From [Mycobacterium] nativiensis (GTDB lineage Bacteria; Actinomycetota; Actinomycetes; Mycobacteriales; Mycobacteriaceae), in contig NZ_CP083986.1 in assembly GCF_020172685.1 (NCBI RefSeq), forward strand, positions 3,380,693 through 3,443,799: DNA of 63,107 bases, given 5' to 3'. A program made the position numbers and the translations under genes. Below, in pieces: positions 28,604-37,253 of this stretch; the stretch's first letter is position 1; the number at the start of each line of letters is the position of its first letter. Under the pieces are notes generated by a model. The model was not told the origin of the DNA and searched no databases. It saw only the letters and a list, made by a program, of their open reading frames with translations.

Positions 28604-28619
28604 GTTACTCATCAGTAAC
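28604..28619. promoter_or_regulatory. GTTACT-CATC-AGTAAC operator-like dyad between fixA and the MGLP operon
   Basis: Perfect 6-bp inverted repeat, spacer CATC, located 83 bases before the fixA start and 99 bases before the divergent methyltransferase start. The size suits a TetR-type dimer. Since ETF serves fatty acid oxidation, a lipid-responsive repressor is a reasonable guess but unproven. Confidence 0.5.
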
Positions 28620-28717
28620 TTAATGCGGTTCGCGAATACAGAGTAGCGGGTCGTGATAGGGCGACTGCGGGGTAGCCGGTTCGCGGACCGCGCCGTTCGC
28701 GTTAGCCTGCCTGTGCG

Positions 28718-29515
28718 ATGAATTCCACGAATCCCGCCGGGCAGCCTGCCGGCACGCCGCCCGGCGACACCGCGATGGTGCTGACCGGGGAACGCACCAT
28801 CCCCGGACTCGACGTCGAGAACTATTGGTTCCGCCGCCACGAGGTGGTCTACCAGCAGTTGGCGGCGCGCTGCAGCGGCCGCGACGTGCTCGAGGCCGGG
28901 TTCGGCGAGGGCTATGGCGCCGACCTCATCGCCGACGTCGCCCAGCGGGTGATCGGGGTGGATTACGACGACGCGGCGGTGGCGCACGTGCGCGCCCGCT
29001 ACCCGAGAGTGGAGACCCTCCAGGGGAATCTGGCCGAGTTGCCGCTGCCCGACGCCTCGGTGGATGTGGTGGTCAACTTCCAGGTCATCGAGCACCTGTG
29101 GGACCAGGGGCAGTTCATCGCCGAATGCGCCCGGGTGCTGCGGCCCGGCGGCGTGCTGATGGTGTCCACCCCGAACCGGATCACCTTCTCCCCCGGCCGT
29201 GACACCCCGATCAACCCGTTCCACACCCGCGAACTCAACGCCGCCGAGCTGACCGAACTGCTGGTCGACGGCGGATTCGTCATGGACGCGATGCTCGGCG
29301 TCTTTCACGGGCCGGTGCTGCGCGAGCTGGACGCCCGGCACGGCGGCTCGATCATCGACGCGCAGATCGCGCGTGCGCTGGCCGACGCGCCCTGGTCCGA
29401 CGAGCTGCTGGCCGACGTCGCCGGCGTCACCAGCGACGACTTCGACATCCTCGACGCCGCCGACCACGAAATCGATGACAGCCTGGATCTGGTCGCGATC
29501 GCGGTGCGGCCGTGA
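28718..29515 (+). CDS. SAM-dependent methyltransferase (Rv3030-like, MGLP cluster)
   Basis: A 265-residue class I methyltransferase: VLEAGFGEGYGADLIADVAQRVIGVDYDD is motif I with acidic motif II, LPLPDASVDVVVNFQVIEHLWD is the post-II region and LRPGGVLMVSTPNR motif III. It matches M. tuberculosis Rv3030, first gene of the cluster for the 6-O-methylglucose lipopolysaccharide, and is a candidate 6-O-methyltransferase of glucose units (inference from the cluster). It overlaps the following GH57 gene by 4 bases (GTGA), so the first two enzymes are coupled. Confidence 0.9.
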   Translation: MNSTNPAGQPAGTPPGDTAMVLTGERTIPGLDVENYWFRRHEVVYQQLAARCSGRDVLEAGFGEGYGADLIADVAQRVIGVDYDDAAVAHVRARYPRVETLQGNLAELPLPDASVDVVVNFQVIEHLWDQGQFIAECARVLRPGGVLMVSTPNRITFSPGRDTPINPFHTRELNAAELTELLVDGGFVMDAMLGVFHGPVLRELDARHGGSIIDAQIARALADAPWSDELLADVAGVTSDDFDILDAADHEIDDSLDLVAIAVRP

Positions 29516-31047
29516 CCCAACGATCCAGCGGCCCGGTCCCGGGCCTGTTCACCCTGGTGCTGCACACGCACCTGCCATGGCTGGCCCACCACGGCCGCTG
29601 GCCGGTCGGCGAGGAATGGCTGTACCAGTCCTGGTCGGCGGCCTATCTGCCGCTGATGCGGGTGCTGCGCACGCTGGCCGCCGAGGGCCGGCGCAACCTG
29701 ATCACCCTCGGAATCACCCCGGTGGTCGCCGCCCAACTCGACGACCCGTACTGCCTCGACGGCATGCAGCACTGGCTGGCGAACTGGCGGCTGCGCGCCG
29801 CCCAGGCCAGCACCCTGACCGATCTGCGCGACTTCGGAACCCGCGAAGCCGCTGCGGCCGAACAGGCCCTCGACGAGTTCGCGCTGCTGTGGCGGCACGG
29901 CGCCAGCCCGCTGCTGCGTGAACTGGTGCAGGCCGGCACCGTCGAGATGCTCGGCGGCCCGCTGGCTCACCCATTTCAGCCGCTGCTGGCGCCGCGGCTG
30001 CGGGATTTCGCACTGCGCGAGGGTCTGGCCGACGCCCGCGCGCGTCTAGCCCACACTCCCGCCGGAATCTGGGCGCCGGAGTGCGCGTATGCCCCCGGCA
30101 TGGAGCAGGGTTACGCCGCCGCCGGGGTCTCGCACTTCATGGTCGATGGCCCGTCGCTGCACGGCGACACCGCGCTGGGCCGCCCGGTCTCTGACACCAA
30201 CGTCATCGCGTTCGGCCGAGACCTGCAGGTCAGTTACCGGGTGTGGTCGCCGAAGTCGGGCTACCCGGGGCACTCGGCCTACCGCGACTTTCACACCTAC
30301 GACCACCGCACCGGGCTGAAGCCGTCCCGGGTCACCGGCCGCAACGTCGCCCCCGAGGACAAGGCGCCGTATGACCCGCAGCGCGCCGACGCCGCGATCG
30401 ACGCCCACGTCGCCGATTTCGTCGAGGTGGTCCGCGCCCGGCTGGCCGAGGAATCCGAGCGGATCGGCCGTCCCGCCCATGTGGTTGCCGCGTTCGACAC
30501 CGAACTGTTCGGGCACTGGTGGTATGAGGGGCCACTCTGGCTGGCCCGGGTGTTGCGGGCACTGCCAGAGGCCGGGGTTCGCGTCGGCACCCTGTCCGAT
30601 GCGATCGACGGCGGGTATGTCGGCGAGGCCGTCGAACTGCCGCCCAGTTCCTGGGGTTCCGGCAAGAACTGGCAGGTGTGGTCCGGGGAGAAGGTCGCCG
30701 ACCTGGTGCAACTCAACAACGAGGTGGTCGACACCGCGCTGGGCGCGGTCGACAAGGCGCTGGCGCAGGCGGCGTCACCGTCGGGCCCCGTGCCGCGCGA
30801 CCGGGTCGCCGACCAGATCCTGCGGGAGGCGCTGCTCACGGTGTCCAGCGACTGGCCGTTCATGGTCAGCAAGGACTCCGCCGCCGACTACGCCCGCCAC
30901 CGGGCGAACCTGCACGCGCACGCCACCCGGGAGATCACCGACGCCCTGGAGACGGGCCGTCGCGACACCGCCGAGCGCCTGGCCGAGGACTGGAATCGGG
31001 CCGACGGACTGTTCGGCGCCCTGGATGCCCGTAGGCTGCCACGGTGA
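29512..31047 (+). CDS. GH57 family alpha-glucan enzyme (Rv3031-like)
   Basis: A 511-residue glycoside hydrolase family 57 protein, with the DUF1957-type C-terminus. The family motifs are visible: LHTHLPWLAHHGRWPVGEEW (motif 1), EMLGGPLAHPFQPLL, catalytic nucleophile Glu190 in GIWAPECAY, and the acid/base Asp329 in AFDTELFGHWWYEG. It corresponds to Rv3031, thought to be a branching or glucanotransferase enzyme for methylglucose lipopolysaccharide. The GTG at 29512 is coupled to the methyltransferase upstream (4-base overlap), and the glycosyltransferase gene starts 49 bases later. Cytoplasmic. Confidence 0.94.
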   Translation: MTQRSSGPVPGLFTLVLHTHLPWLAHHGRWPVGEEWLYQSWSAAYLPLMRVLRTLAAEGRRNLITLGITPVVAAQLDDPYCLDGMQHWLANWRLRAAQASTLTDLRDFGTREAAAAEQALDEFALLWRHGASPLLRELVQAGTVEMLGGPLAHPFQPLLAPRLRDFALREGLADARARLAHTPAGIWAPECAYAPGMEQGYAAAGVSHFMVDGPSLHGDTALGRPVSDTNVIAFGRDLQVSYRVWSPKSGYPGHSAYRDFHTYDHRTGLKPSRVTGRNVAPEDKAPYDPQRADAAIDAHVADFVEVVRARLAEESERIGRPAHVVAAFDTELFGHWWYEGPLWLARVLRALPEAGVRVGTLSDAIDGGYVGEAVELPPSSWGSGKNWQVWSGEKVADLVQLNNEVVDTALGAVDKALAQAASPSGPVPRDRVADQILREALLTVSSDWPFMVSKDSAADYARHRANLHAHATREITDALETGRRDTAERLAEDWNRADGLFGALDARRLPR

Positions 31048-31096
31048 CCCCCCACCTGCGGACCTGCCTTCCGCGCGAGCTGAACGGACCGGTCGC

Positions 31097-32341
31097 ATGA
31101 AGATCCTGATGGTGTCGTGGGAATACCCGCCGGTGGTGATCGGTGGGTTGGGCCGGCACGTCTACCACCTGTCCACGGCGCTGGCCGCCGCCGGCCACGA
31201 CGTCGTCGTTCTGGCGCGGCGCCCATCGGGCACCGACCCCAGCACCCACCCGTTGTCCGACGAGATCAGCGAGGGTGTGCGGGTGGTCGCGGCGGCCCAC
31301 GACCCGCACGAGTTCTCCTTCGGCGACGACATGATGGCCTGGACACTGGCGATGGGCCACTCCATGGTCCGCGCCGGGCTGTCGCTCAAGATCGACGGCG
31401 GCCAGACACTGTGGCGCCCGGACCTGGTGCACGCCCATGACTGGCTGGTGGCGCACCCGGCGATCGCACTGGCCGAATTCTATGATGTTCCTTTGGTTTC
31501 CACGATCCACGCCACCGAAGCCGGTCGGCATTCCGGCTGGGTGTCCGGTCCGCTGAGCCGCCAGGTCCACGCGGTGGAGTCGTGGCTGGTCCGCGAATCC
31601 GACTCCCTGATCACCTGTTCGGCCTCCATGCGCGACGAGATCACCGAACTGTTCGGTCCCGGACTGTCCGAGACCACCGTGATCCGCAACGGAATCGACG
31701 CCGCTCGTTGGCCGTTCGCCCGCCGCCGGACCCACGACGGCCCGCCGGAGCTGCTGTTCGTGGGGCGGCTCGAATACGAGAAGGGCGTGCACGACGCGAT
31801 CGCTGCGTTGCTGCGGATCCGGCGCGCCCACCCCGGGACCACGCTGACCATCGCCGGCGACGGCACACAGCAGGACTGGCTGGTCGAGTGCGCCCGCAAG
31901 CATCGGGTGCTCAAGGCCACCCATTTCATCGGCCGGGTCGATCATGACGAGCTGCTGGCACTGCTGCACCGGGCCGACGCCGCCGTGCTGCCAAGCCATT
32001 ACGAGCCGTTCGGCCTGGCAGCGTTGGAGGCCGCTGCCGCCGGCACCCCGCTGGTGGCATCGAACGTCGGCGGGCTGGGCGAGGCCGTGATCGACGGCGA
32101 CACCGGTGTGTCGTTCCCGCCGCGCGACGTACCGGCTCTGGCGTCGGCGGTCTGCCGGGTGCTCGACGACCCGGCCGCCGCCCAGCAGCGCGCCGTTGCC
32201 GCCCGGGATCGGCTCAGCGCCGACTTCGACTGGCACACCGTGGCCGACGAGACTGCGCAGGTGTACCTGGCGGCCAAACGCCGGGAGCGCGATCCGCAGC
32301 CGCGCCGGCCGATCGTCGAGCACGCGCTGCCCGACCGGTAA
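31097..32341 (+). CDS. GT4 family alpha-(1,4)-glucosyltransferase (Rv3032-like)
   Basis: A 414-residue retaining GT-B glycosyltransferase, the same length as M. tuberculosis Rv3032, which elongates the alpha-1,4-glucan of methylglucose lipopolysaccharide and glycogen. The N-terminal MKILMVSWEYPPVVIGGLGRHVYHL is the glycogen-synthase-like acceptor motif, LVHAHDWLVAHPA is conserved, and the C-terminal donor domain has LLFVGRLEYEKGV and the EX7E motif in HYEPFGLAALEAAAAGTPLVAS. The ATG at 31097 is the natural start. In M. tuberculosis Rv3033-Rv3034c come next; here a catabolic island intervenes. Confidence 0.95.
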   Translation: MKILMVSWEYPPVVIGGLGRHVYHLSTALAAAGHDVVVLARRPSGTDPSTHPLSDEISEGVRVVAAAHDPHEFSFGDDMMAWTLAMGHSMVRAGLSLKIDGGQTLWRPDLVHAHDWLVAHPAIALAEFYDVPLVSTIHATEAGRHSGWVSGPLSRQVHAVESWLVRESDSLITCSASMRDEITELFGPGLSETTVIRNGIDAARWPFARRRTHDGPPELLFVGRLEYEKGVHDAIAALLRIRRAHPGTTLTIAGDGTQQDWLVECARKHRVLKATHFIGRVDHDELLALLHRADAAVLPSHYEPFGLAALEAAAAGTPLVASNVGGLGEAVIDGDTGVSFPPRDVPALASAVCRVLDDPAAAQQRAVAARDRLSADFDWHTVADETAQVYLAAKRRERDPQPRRPIVEHALPDR

Positions 32342-32351
32342 CACCGGAGCG

Positions 32352-33485
32352 ATGAAGAGCCGCGCCGCGATCCTGCGCCGCTACGGCGCCCCGTGGTCGA
32401 TCGAGGAGTTCCAGCTCGATCCACCGCGCGCCGGGGAGGTCCTGGTCCGGATGGCCGCGGCAGGCCTGTGCCATTCCGACGAGCACATCCGCCAGGGCCA
32501 CCTGGCCGCACCGTCGCAGGGCGCGCCGACGGCCCCGACGATCGGCGGCCATGAGGGCTCCGGGGTGGTCGTGCAGGTCGGCGACGGCGTCACCGACCTG
32601 CAACCCGGCGATCATGTGGTGACGTCGTTCGTCGCGGTATGCGGCCAATGCCGTTGGTGTGCTTCGGGTATGGAGTACATCTGCGACGCCGGGGCGGGAA
32701 CCCTGCTGCCCGGGATGCCCACCGACGGCACCTTCCGGCACCACGATCGCGACGGGCGGGATCTGGCGCACGTGTCGAAGATCGGCGCGTTCGCCGAGCA
32801 CACCGTCGTTGCGGCCGCCTCGCTGGTCAAGATCTCACCGGACCTGCCACTTCCCTCGGCTGCCCTGCTGGCCTGCGCGGTGCCGACCGGATACGGCTCG
32901 GCGGCCTATCGCGCCGGCGTCCGCGGCGGAGACACCGTGGTGGTCATCGGGGTGGGCGGTATCGGGATGGCCGCCGTGCAGGGCGCCCGGATCCGCGGGG
33001 CCGCGCGGATCGTCGCGGTGGATCCCGTTGCGTTCAAGCGAGAGTCGGCGTCGGCGTTCGGCGCCTCCCACGCCGCGGCCAGCACCGCCGAGGCTTTCGC
33101 GTTGGTCGGCGAGCTGACCCGCGGGGTGATGGCCGATGCGGTCGTGGTCTCCCCTGCGGTTATCACCGACGGCGATGTCGAGGATGCACTGCGCCTGACC
33201 CGCAAGGGCGGGACCTGTGTGCTGACCGGAATGTCGGCGCAGGGCACCCGGACCGGCCTGGACCCGCAGGACCTGGTGCTGATGAACAAGAACCTGTGCG
33301 GCACCGTGTTCGGGTCGTGCAACCCGCGCACCGATATCCCGCTGCTGGCCGCGCTCTACGATGCGGGCCGCCTGCAGCTCGACGAGATGATCACCAAGCG
33401 GTACCGCCTCGACGACATCAACGAGGCCTACAAGGACCTCGCCGGCGGCGAATTGGTCAGGGGCGTCATCGACTTCGGCCTCTAG
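32352..33485 (+). CDS. Zinc-dependent alcohol dehydrogenase family protein
   Basis: A 377-residue MDR-type alcohol dehydrogenase. Catalytic zinc ligands: Cys40 (AAAGLCHSDEH), His67-Glu68 (IGGHEGSG). Structural zinc: the four cysteines in VCGQCRWCASGMEYIC. NAD-binding: VVVIGVGGIGMAAVQGARIRGA. The extra loop TLLPGMPTDGTFRH suggests the NDMA-dependent/class III-like group common in actinobacteria. It starts at ATG 32352, 10 bases after the Rv3032-like gene, so it could be read through from the MGLP operon, but its function fits the following oxidative island. It shares its last 4 bases with the convergent BVMO gene. Confidence 0.92.
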   Translation: MKSRAAILRRYGAPWSIEEFQLDPPRAGEVLVRMAAAGLCHSDEHIRQGHLAAPSQGAPTAPTIGGHEGSGVVVQVGDGVTDLQPGDHVVTSFVAVCGQCRWCASGMEYICDAGAGTLLPGMPTDGTFRHHDRDGRDLAHVSKIGAFAEHTVVAAASLVKISPDLPLPSAALLACAVPTGYGSAAYRAGVRGGDTVVVIGVGGIGMAAVQGARIRGAARIVAVDPVAFKRESASAFGASHAAASTAEAFALVGELTRGVMADAVVVSPAVITDGDVEDALRLTRKGGTCVLTGMSAQGTRTGLDPQDLVLMNKNLCGTVFGSCNPRTDIPLLAALYDAGRLQLDEMITKRYRLDDINEAYKDLAGGELVRGVIDFGL

Positions 33486-35281
33486 CCGGTTTCGATGGCC
33501 GGTGCTGCGATGCGGTCCAGCCCGTCGAGCGTGCCCGCGGCACGCCAAGCGGCCAGGATGTCGGCGTATTCGGTCGGGCTGCCGAAGAAGAAACTGTCCT
33601 GGCGCAGCCTCGCATTGGCGTGGCCCTCGCGGTTGTAGTAGCCGGGGGTACACGTTTCGCGCCGGCCGGCGATGACATCGGAGCGCGCCACCACGGCATC
33701 AACCCAGCCCTGCTCTGCCTCCGCGCTGGCCTCCAGCGCCGTGACACCGTGCTGCAGCGCGTGGGCGATCACCCAGGCCACGTGGCGGGACTGGGTGTCG
33801 ATCAGGTACGGGAAGTTCACCGTGAACCCGGACTGGGCGATGCTCTCGATGAAGCAGTTCGGGAAGCCATGGGTGTGCAGGCCGTGGAAGGTTCGCACCC
33901 CGTCGGACCACTTGTCGGTCAGCGTCACGCCGTCCCGGCCGACGACTTCGAAGCCGGTGCGCCGGCCGTAGTCGGTGCCCACCTCGAAGCCGGTGGCGAA
34001 GATCAGGCAGTCCAGCGGGTAGTCGACGCCGGCCACCACGACGCCGTCCGCGGCGATCTGCTCGACGCCGAGGCCTTTCGTGTCGACCAGGGTGACGTCC
34101 TCGCGGTTGAAGGCCTGCAGATATTCGTCATGGAAGCACGGTCGCTTGCAGTAGTACCCGTACCACGGCTTGAGCGCCTCAGCCGTGGCAGCCTCGGTGA
34201 CGGTCGCGTCGACCCGTGCGCGGATCTCCTCCATCTTGGCGAAGTCGGCCATCTCGGCGGCGTTCGGGCCACCCTCGTTGACGATCGGCATCTTCTTGGT
34301 GAGGCTGGTCCAGGCGTCGTCGACCAGATCCTCGTCGGCGGTGCCGCCGGCGGTCAGGATCTGGAAATTCTCCATGCGGCGCTGCTGCCAGCCCGGTTCC
34401 AGCCCGGCCGCCCACTGCGGATCGGTCGGCCGATTGCCCCGCACGTCCACCGTCGACGGGGTGCGCTGAAAGACGTACAGGTGCTGCGCCGCCCCGGCCA
34501 GCCGCGGCACGCATTGGATTGCCGTGGCTCCGGTTCCGACGATGCCGACCCGCTTGTCGGCAAGCCGCTCCAGATCGTCACCCGTGTAGTCGTAGTCCCA
34601 TCGGCTGGTGTGGAATGTGCGGCCGGCGAAGTCATCGATGCCGGGGATGCCCGGGAGTTTCGGCTTCTGCAGGTATCCGTTGGCCATCGACACGAATCGG
34701 GCCCGGATCGCATCCCCGTGGTTGGTCGTGATCACCCAGCGCGACATGTCCGGGTCCCAACGGATTTCGCGAACCTCGGTCTGCAGGCAGGAATTCCGGT
34801 ACAGGTCGTAGTGGCGGGCGATGCGCTTGCAGTGCTCGAAGATCTCCGGGCCCTTGGCGTACTTCTCGGTGGGGACGTAGCCGAGTTCCTCCAGCAGTGG
34901 CATGTAGACGTAGGACTCTACGTCGCAGGCGATGCCGGGATACCGGTTCCAGTACCAAGTGCCGCCGACGTCGGCGGCCTTGTCGATCAGACGGATGTCT
35001 TGCACGCCGAGTTCGCGCAGCCGCGCTCCGGTCAGCAGCCCCCCGAAACCGGCGCCGACGATTGCGACGTCGACTTCGTCGGACAGCGGTGCGCGGGTGA
35101 ATCCGGGTTGGGCCCACGGGTCTTGCGCGAATCGGGCGAATCGGCCCGCCACCTCGACGTACTGGGCGATCCCGTCGTCGCGCAGCCTCCGCTGGCGTTC
35201 CCGGGTGTACTTGTCCCGCAGAGCAGTCGGGTCGAAACCCAGGCCTTGGAAATCGGCTTGGAATTCGTGGCCGTCGGTCAC
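33482..35281 (-). CDS. Baeyer-Villiger-type flavin-containing monooxygenase
   Basis: A 599-residue class B flavoprotein monooxygenase. FAD-binding GxGxxG at residues 76-81 (AIVGAGFGG), the Baeyer-Villiger fingerprint FAGRTFHTSRWD at 218-229, the NADPH-binding Rossmann GIVGTGATAIQ at ~244, and GGTWYWNRYPGIACD. Such enzymes insert oxygen next to a ketone to make an ester or lactone. The N-terminal ~65-residue extension resembles cyclopentadecanone/phenylacetone-type members. GTG at 35281 has GGAGGT nine bases upstream; TTG at 35308 is less likely. The neighbouring ADH, hydrolases and ALDH could supply and process its substrate and product. Confidence 0.92.
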   Translation of the reverse strand: MTDGHEFQADFQGLGFDPTALRDKYTRERQRRLRDDGIAQYVEVAGRFARFAQDPWAQPGFTRAPLSDEVDVAIVGAGFGGLLTGARLRELGVQDIRLIDKAADVGGTWYWNRYPGIACDVESYVYMPLLEELGYVPTEKYAKGPEIFEHCKRIARHYDLYRNSCLQTEVREIRWDPDMSRWVITTNHGDAIRARFVSMANGYLQKPKLPGIPGIDDFAGRTFHTSRWDYDYTGDDLERLADKRVGIVGTGATAIQCVPRLAGAAQHLYVFQRTPSTVDVRGNRPTDPQWAAGLEPGWQQRRMENFQILTAGGTADEDLVDDAWTSLTKKMPIVNEGGPNAAEMADFAKMEEIRARVDATVTEAATAEALKPWYGYYCKRPCFHDEYLQAFNREDVTLVDTKGLGVEQIAADGVVVAGVDYPLDCLIFATGFEVGTDYGRRTGFEVVGRDGVTLTDKWSDGVRTFHGLHTHGFPNCFIESIAQSGFTVNFPYLIDTQSRHVAWVIAHALQHGVTALEASAEAEQGWVDAVVARSDVIAGRRETCTPGYYNREGHANARLRQDSFFFGSPTEYADILAAWRAAGTLDGLDRIAAPAIETG

Positions 35282-35342
35282 GTTCAACCCACCTCCGGAT
35301 CGCCGCAATACCGGCCCAGCAACCCGGTCAGCATATAGTCAA

Positions 35343-35663
35343 TCAGCCGACGGCGGCCGCGATTCCGATGTCGATCCATTTGCCGAGCTCACGCCGGGAG
35401 CGCACGTGCTCACCATCGACATGGACCCAGCCCCGCATGGTTCGCCCGCCCATCTGCATCGGCTCTGCGACGGTGGTCGCCACGAGCTGTTCCGCACGTG
35501 CCGCACCGACCCGGACCAGCAGTCCCCCGCTGGAACTCGCGGCAACCGCGATCCGGCCGTCCACCAGGAATGCCAGCCCCCCGAACATCGCCTTTTCGAG
35601 CACGGGAGGTCCCGCCGCGAACATCACCCGGACCCGGGCCGCCAGCTGCGCGTCGTAGGCCAC
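35343..35663 (-). CDS. TfoX N-terminal domain protein
   Basis: A 106-residue small protein with the TfoX-N fold: LAARVRVMFAAGPPVLEKAMFGGLAFLVDGRIAVAASSSGGLLVRVG is the typical half, with EKAMFGG and the following GLAFLVDG strand. In other bacteria the domain occurs in competence regulator Sxy/TfoX, but in actinobacteria the stand-alone domain has no defined role. The GTG at 35663 shares one base with the stop codon of the hydrolase gene (TAGTG), suggesting co-translation with it. Confidence 0.82.
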   Translation of the reverse strand: MAYDAQLAARVRVMFAAGPPVLEKAMFGGLAFLVDGRIAVAASSSGGLLVRVGAARAEQLVATTVAEPMQMGGRTMRGWVHVDGEHVRSRRELGKWIDIGIAAAVG

Positions 35664-36535
35664 TACGACTCCGCGTGCCAGTTGCGGATCGCAGCCACGA
35701 ACTGCTCTGGGGCATCGGAGGGGACGAAATGGCCGGCACCGTTGACGATGACGGTCTGGCGATTGGTCAAGGTCCGTTCCCACTGCCGTAATTCTTTGTC
35801 GCCGAAGGCGAAGTCGCCGTCGCCCCAGATGATCAGTGACGGAAGCGCCGCGATGGCCGGCAACCCGGATTCGACGTCGGCGAGAAAGGCGCGGCTGGCG
35901 GTGATCTCGCGGGGAAAGACCGCCGCCCCCTCTCGCCGCGCCGGGCTGTCAAGGGCCCGTTGGTAGTGGGCCATCTCCTCGTCGGAAGGCTTGGTGAGCC
36001 GGTGCCCGACGGGGATCATAACGTTGACGAAGAGGTTAAACTGCCGGATCAGCAGGCGCCCGATCGGCCCGCCCAGCACGTGGGACATGATCTGCACGAT
36101 CGGAGCGCCGACCGGCCAGGCCCACGTATTGGACAGCACCAACCGGTCGAAGGCCGCGGGGTGTTGCTGCACCGTCGCCAATCCGATCGGACCGCCCCAG
36201 TCATGGGCCACCAGCGTGACGCCGCTCAGATCGAGGTCTTTGACGAATGTGCGGATGACCTGGGTGTGTTCGGAGGGCAGGTACCGATAGCCCGGTGCCG
36301 CCACCGACAGGCCGAATCCGGGGTAATCCACTGCAATACAACGGAATTCGGATCGCAGCGATGCGATGATCCGGCGATAGTCGAACGACCAGGTCGGGTT
36401 GCCGTGCAGGAACAGCAGCACCGGCCCCGACCCTTCGTCCACGTAGTGGACGGTATGGCCGTCGATCTCGATGAATCGGCTCTCGAACGGGAACAACTCA
36501 TCGTCGACCCATGCGGGCCTTGCGGCGACTGCCAT
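35663..36535 (-). CDS. Haloalkane dehalogenase-like alpha/beta hydrolase
   Basis: A 290-residue alpha/beta hydrolase. HGNPTWSFDY (44-53) supplies the oxyanion hole and the Asn/Trp halide-binding pair of haloalkane dehalogenases. The nucleophile is Asp112 in VAHDWGGPIG, the general acid is in WGDGDFAF (near 239-241) and His269 is in NGAGHFVPSDAPE. An Asp rather than Ser nucleophile indicates a dehalogenase or epoxide-hydrolase mechanism rather than an esterase. The ATG at 36535 follows GGAGGG by 6 bases. It is divergent from the HxlR regulator, with a symmetric operator in between, so it is the probable regulated target. Confidence 0.88.
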   Translation of the reverse strand: MAVAARPAWVDDELFPFESRFIEIDGHTVHYVDEGSGPVLLFLHGNPTWSFDYRRIIASLRSEFRCIAVDYPGFGLSVAAPGYRYLPSEHTQVIRTFVKDLDLSGVTLVAHDWGGPIGLATVQQHPAAFDRLVLSNTWAWPVGAPIVQIMSHVLGGPIGRLLIRQFNLFVNVMIPVGHRLTKPSDEEMAHYQRALDSPARREGAAVFPREITASRAFLADVESGLPAIAALPSLIIWGDGDFAFGDKELRQWERTLTNRQTVIVNGAGHFVPSDAPEQFVAAIRNWHAES

Positions 36536-36552
36536 GCCCAGCCCTCCAATCA

Positions 36553-36588
36553 ACTTGCTATGCTCAAGTTAACTTTAGATTAGCAAGT
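36553..36588. promoter_or_regulatory. Concentric dyad operator between hydrolase and HxlR gene
   Basis: ACTTGCTA (36553-36560) and TAGCAAGT (36581-36588) form an exact inverted repeat. AAGTTAACTT (36566-36575) is a perfect palindrome sharing the same centre. The element sits between the divergent start codons at 36535 and 36597 and probably covers both promoters. Assignment to the adjacent HxlR protein is inferred from position. Confidence 0.7.
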
Positions 36589-36596
36589 AGGTGGAG

Positions 36597-37253
36597 ATGA
36601 GTCGAGACTACGGCCAGTACTGCGGACTCGCGCGAGCCCTGGACGTGGTGGGCGACCGGTGGAATCTGCTGATCGTCCGCCAGCTCCTGATGGCGCCCGC
36701 CCGCTTCGGCGAGTTGCGCGACGGGCTGCCCGGCATCGCGACGAACATGCTCACCGACCGCCTGCGCGACCTCGAAACAGCCGGGGTGGTGCAGCGGCGA
36801 CTGTCCGATGACGGCGGCGCAATCGCCTACGCCCTCACCGAGTGGGGTGCACAACTCCGCGAACCCATCTACGCGCTGGTCCGCTGGTCGACGCCGCTGA
36901 TGATCCGCGGGCCGCAAGGCGACGACTTCCGCGCCGAGTGGCTGCTGCTGGCGCTTCCGGCCTTATTCGACGGCCGTGCTCCCCGGGACCGGTCGGTGGT
37001 GGTGGGAATCGCCGTGGAGGGCGGAACGGTCCAACTGCGCGCCACCCAATCCGGCATCGAGGTCGGCATGCCCGACGGGAGCGAATTCGACGCGGTGCTC
37101 AAGGCCGAGGCGCCGCTTGTCCTCGGACTCGCGGCGGGCGCGTTGTCTCTCGACGACATCGCGGCGCTGGTCGAGATCGACGGTGATGAATCCGCGCTAC
37201 GAACGGTCTTCGCGACTACAGCGATTGCAGATACCGTAGCCGGTGGCCGATAA
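36597..37253 (+). CDS. HxlR family transcriptional regulator with C-terminal ligand-like domain
   Basis: A 218-residue regulator. The N-terminal HxlR winged helix is clear: YGQYCGLARALDVVGDRWNLLIVRQLLMAPARFGELRDGLPGIATNMLTDRLRDLETAGVV. A second domain of ~110 residues (WLLLALPALFDGR onward, with VQLRATQSGIEV and ALVEIDGDESAL) resembles an SCP2-like ligand pocket, as in many actinobacterial HxlR proteins. The ATG at 36597 is preferred over GTG 36591. The conserved Cys in GQYCGLARAL is the redox-sensing cysteine position of several HxlR members. It probably controls itself and the divergent hydrolase through the dyad at 36553-36588. Confidence 0.9.
   Translation: MSRDYGQYCGLARALDVVGDRWNLLIVRQLLMAPARFGELRDGLPGIATNMLTDRLRDLETAGVVQRRLSDDGGAIAYALTEWGAQLREPIYALVRWSTPLMIRGPQGDDFRAEWLLLALPALFDGRAPRDRSVVVGIAVEGGTVQLRATQSGIEVGMPDGSEFDAVLKAEAPLVLGLAAGALSLDDIAALVEIDGDESALRTVFATTAIADTVAGGR

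Noticed and set aside
28718..33485. Assigning specific chemical steps of MGLP synthesis to each gene
   Set aside because: Family and cluster support membership, but substrate positions (which hydroxyl is methylated or acylated) cannot be read from sequence.
32639..35338. An 899-codon open frame on the + strand
   Set aside because: It covers the ADH gene in another frame and the BVMO gene in antisense; both real genes have intact catalytic motifs. Long shadows are expected at this GC content.
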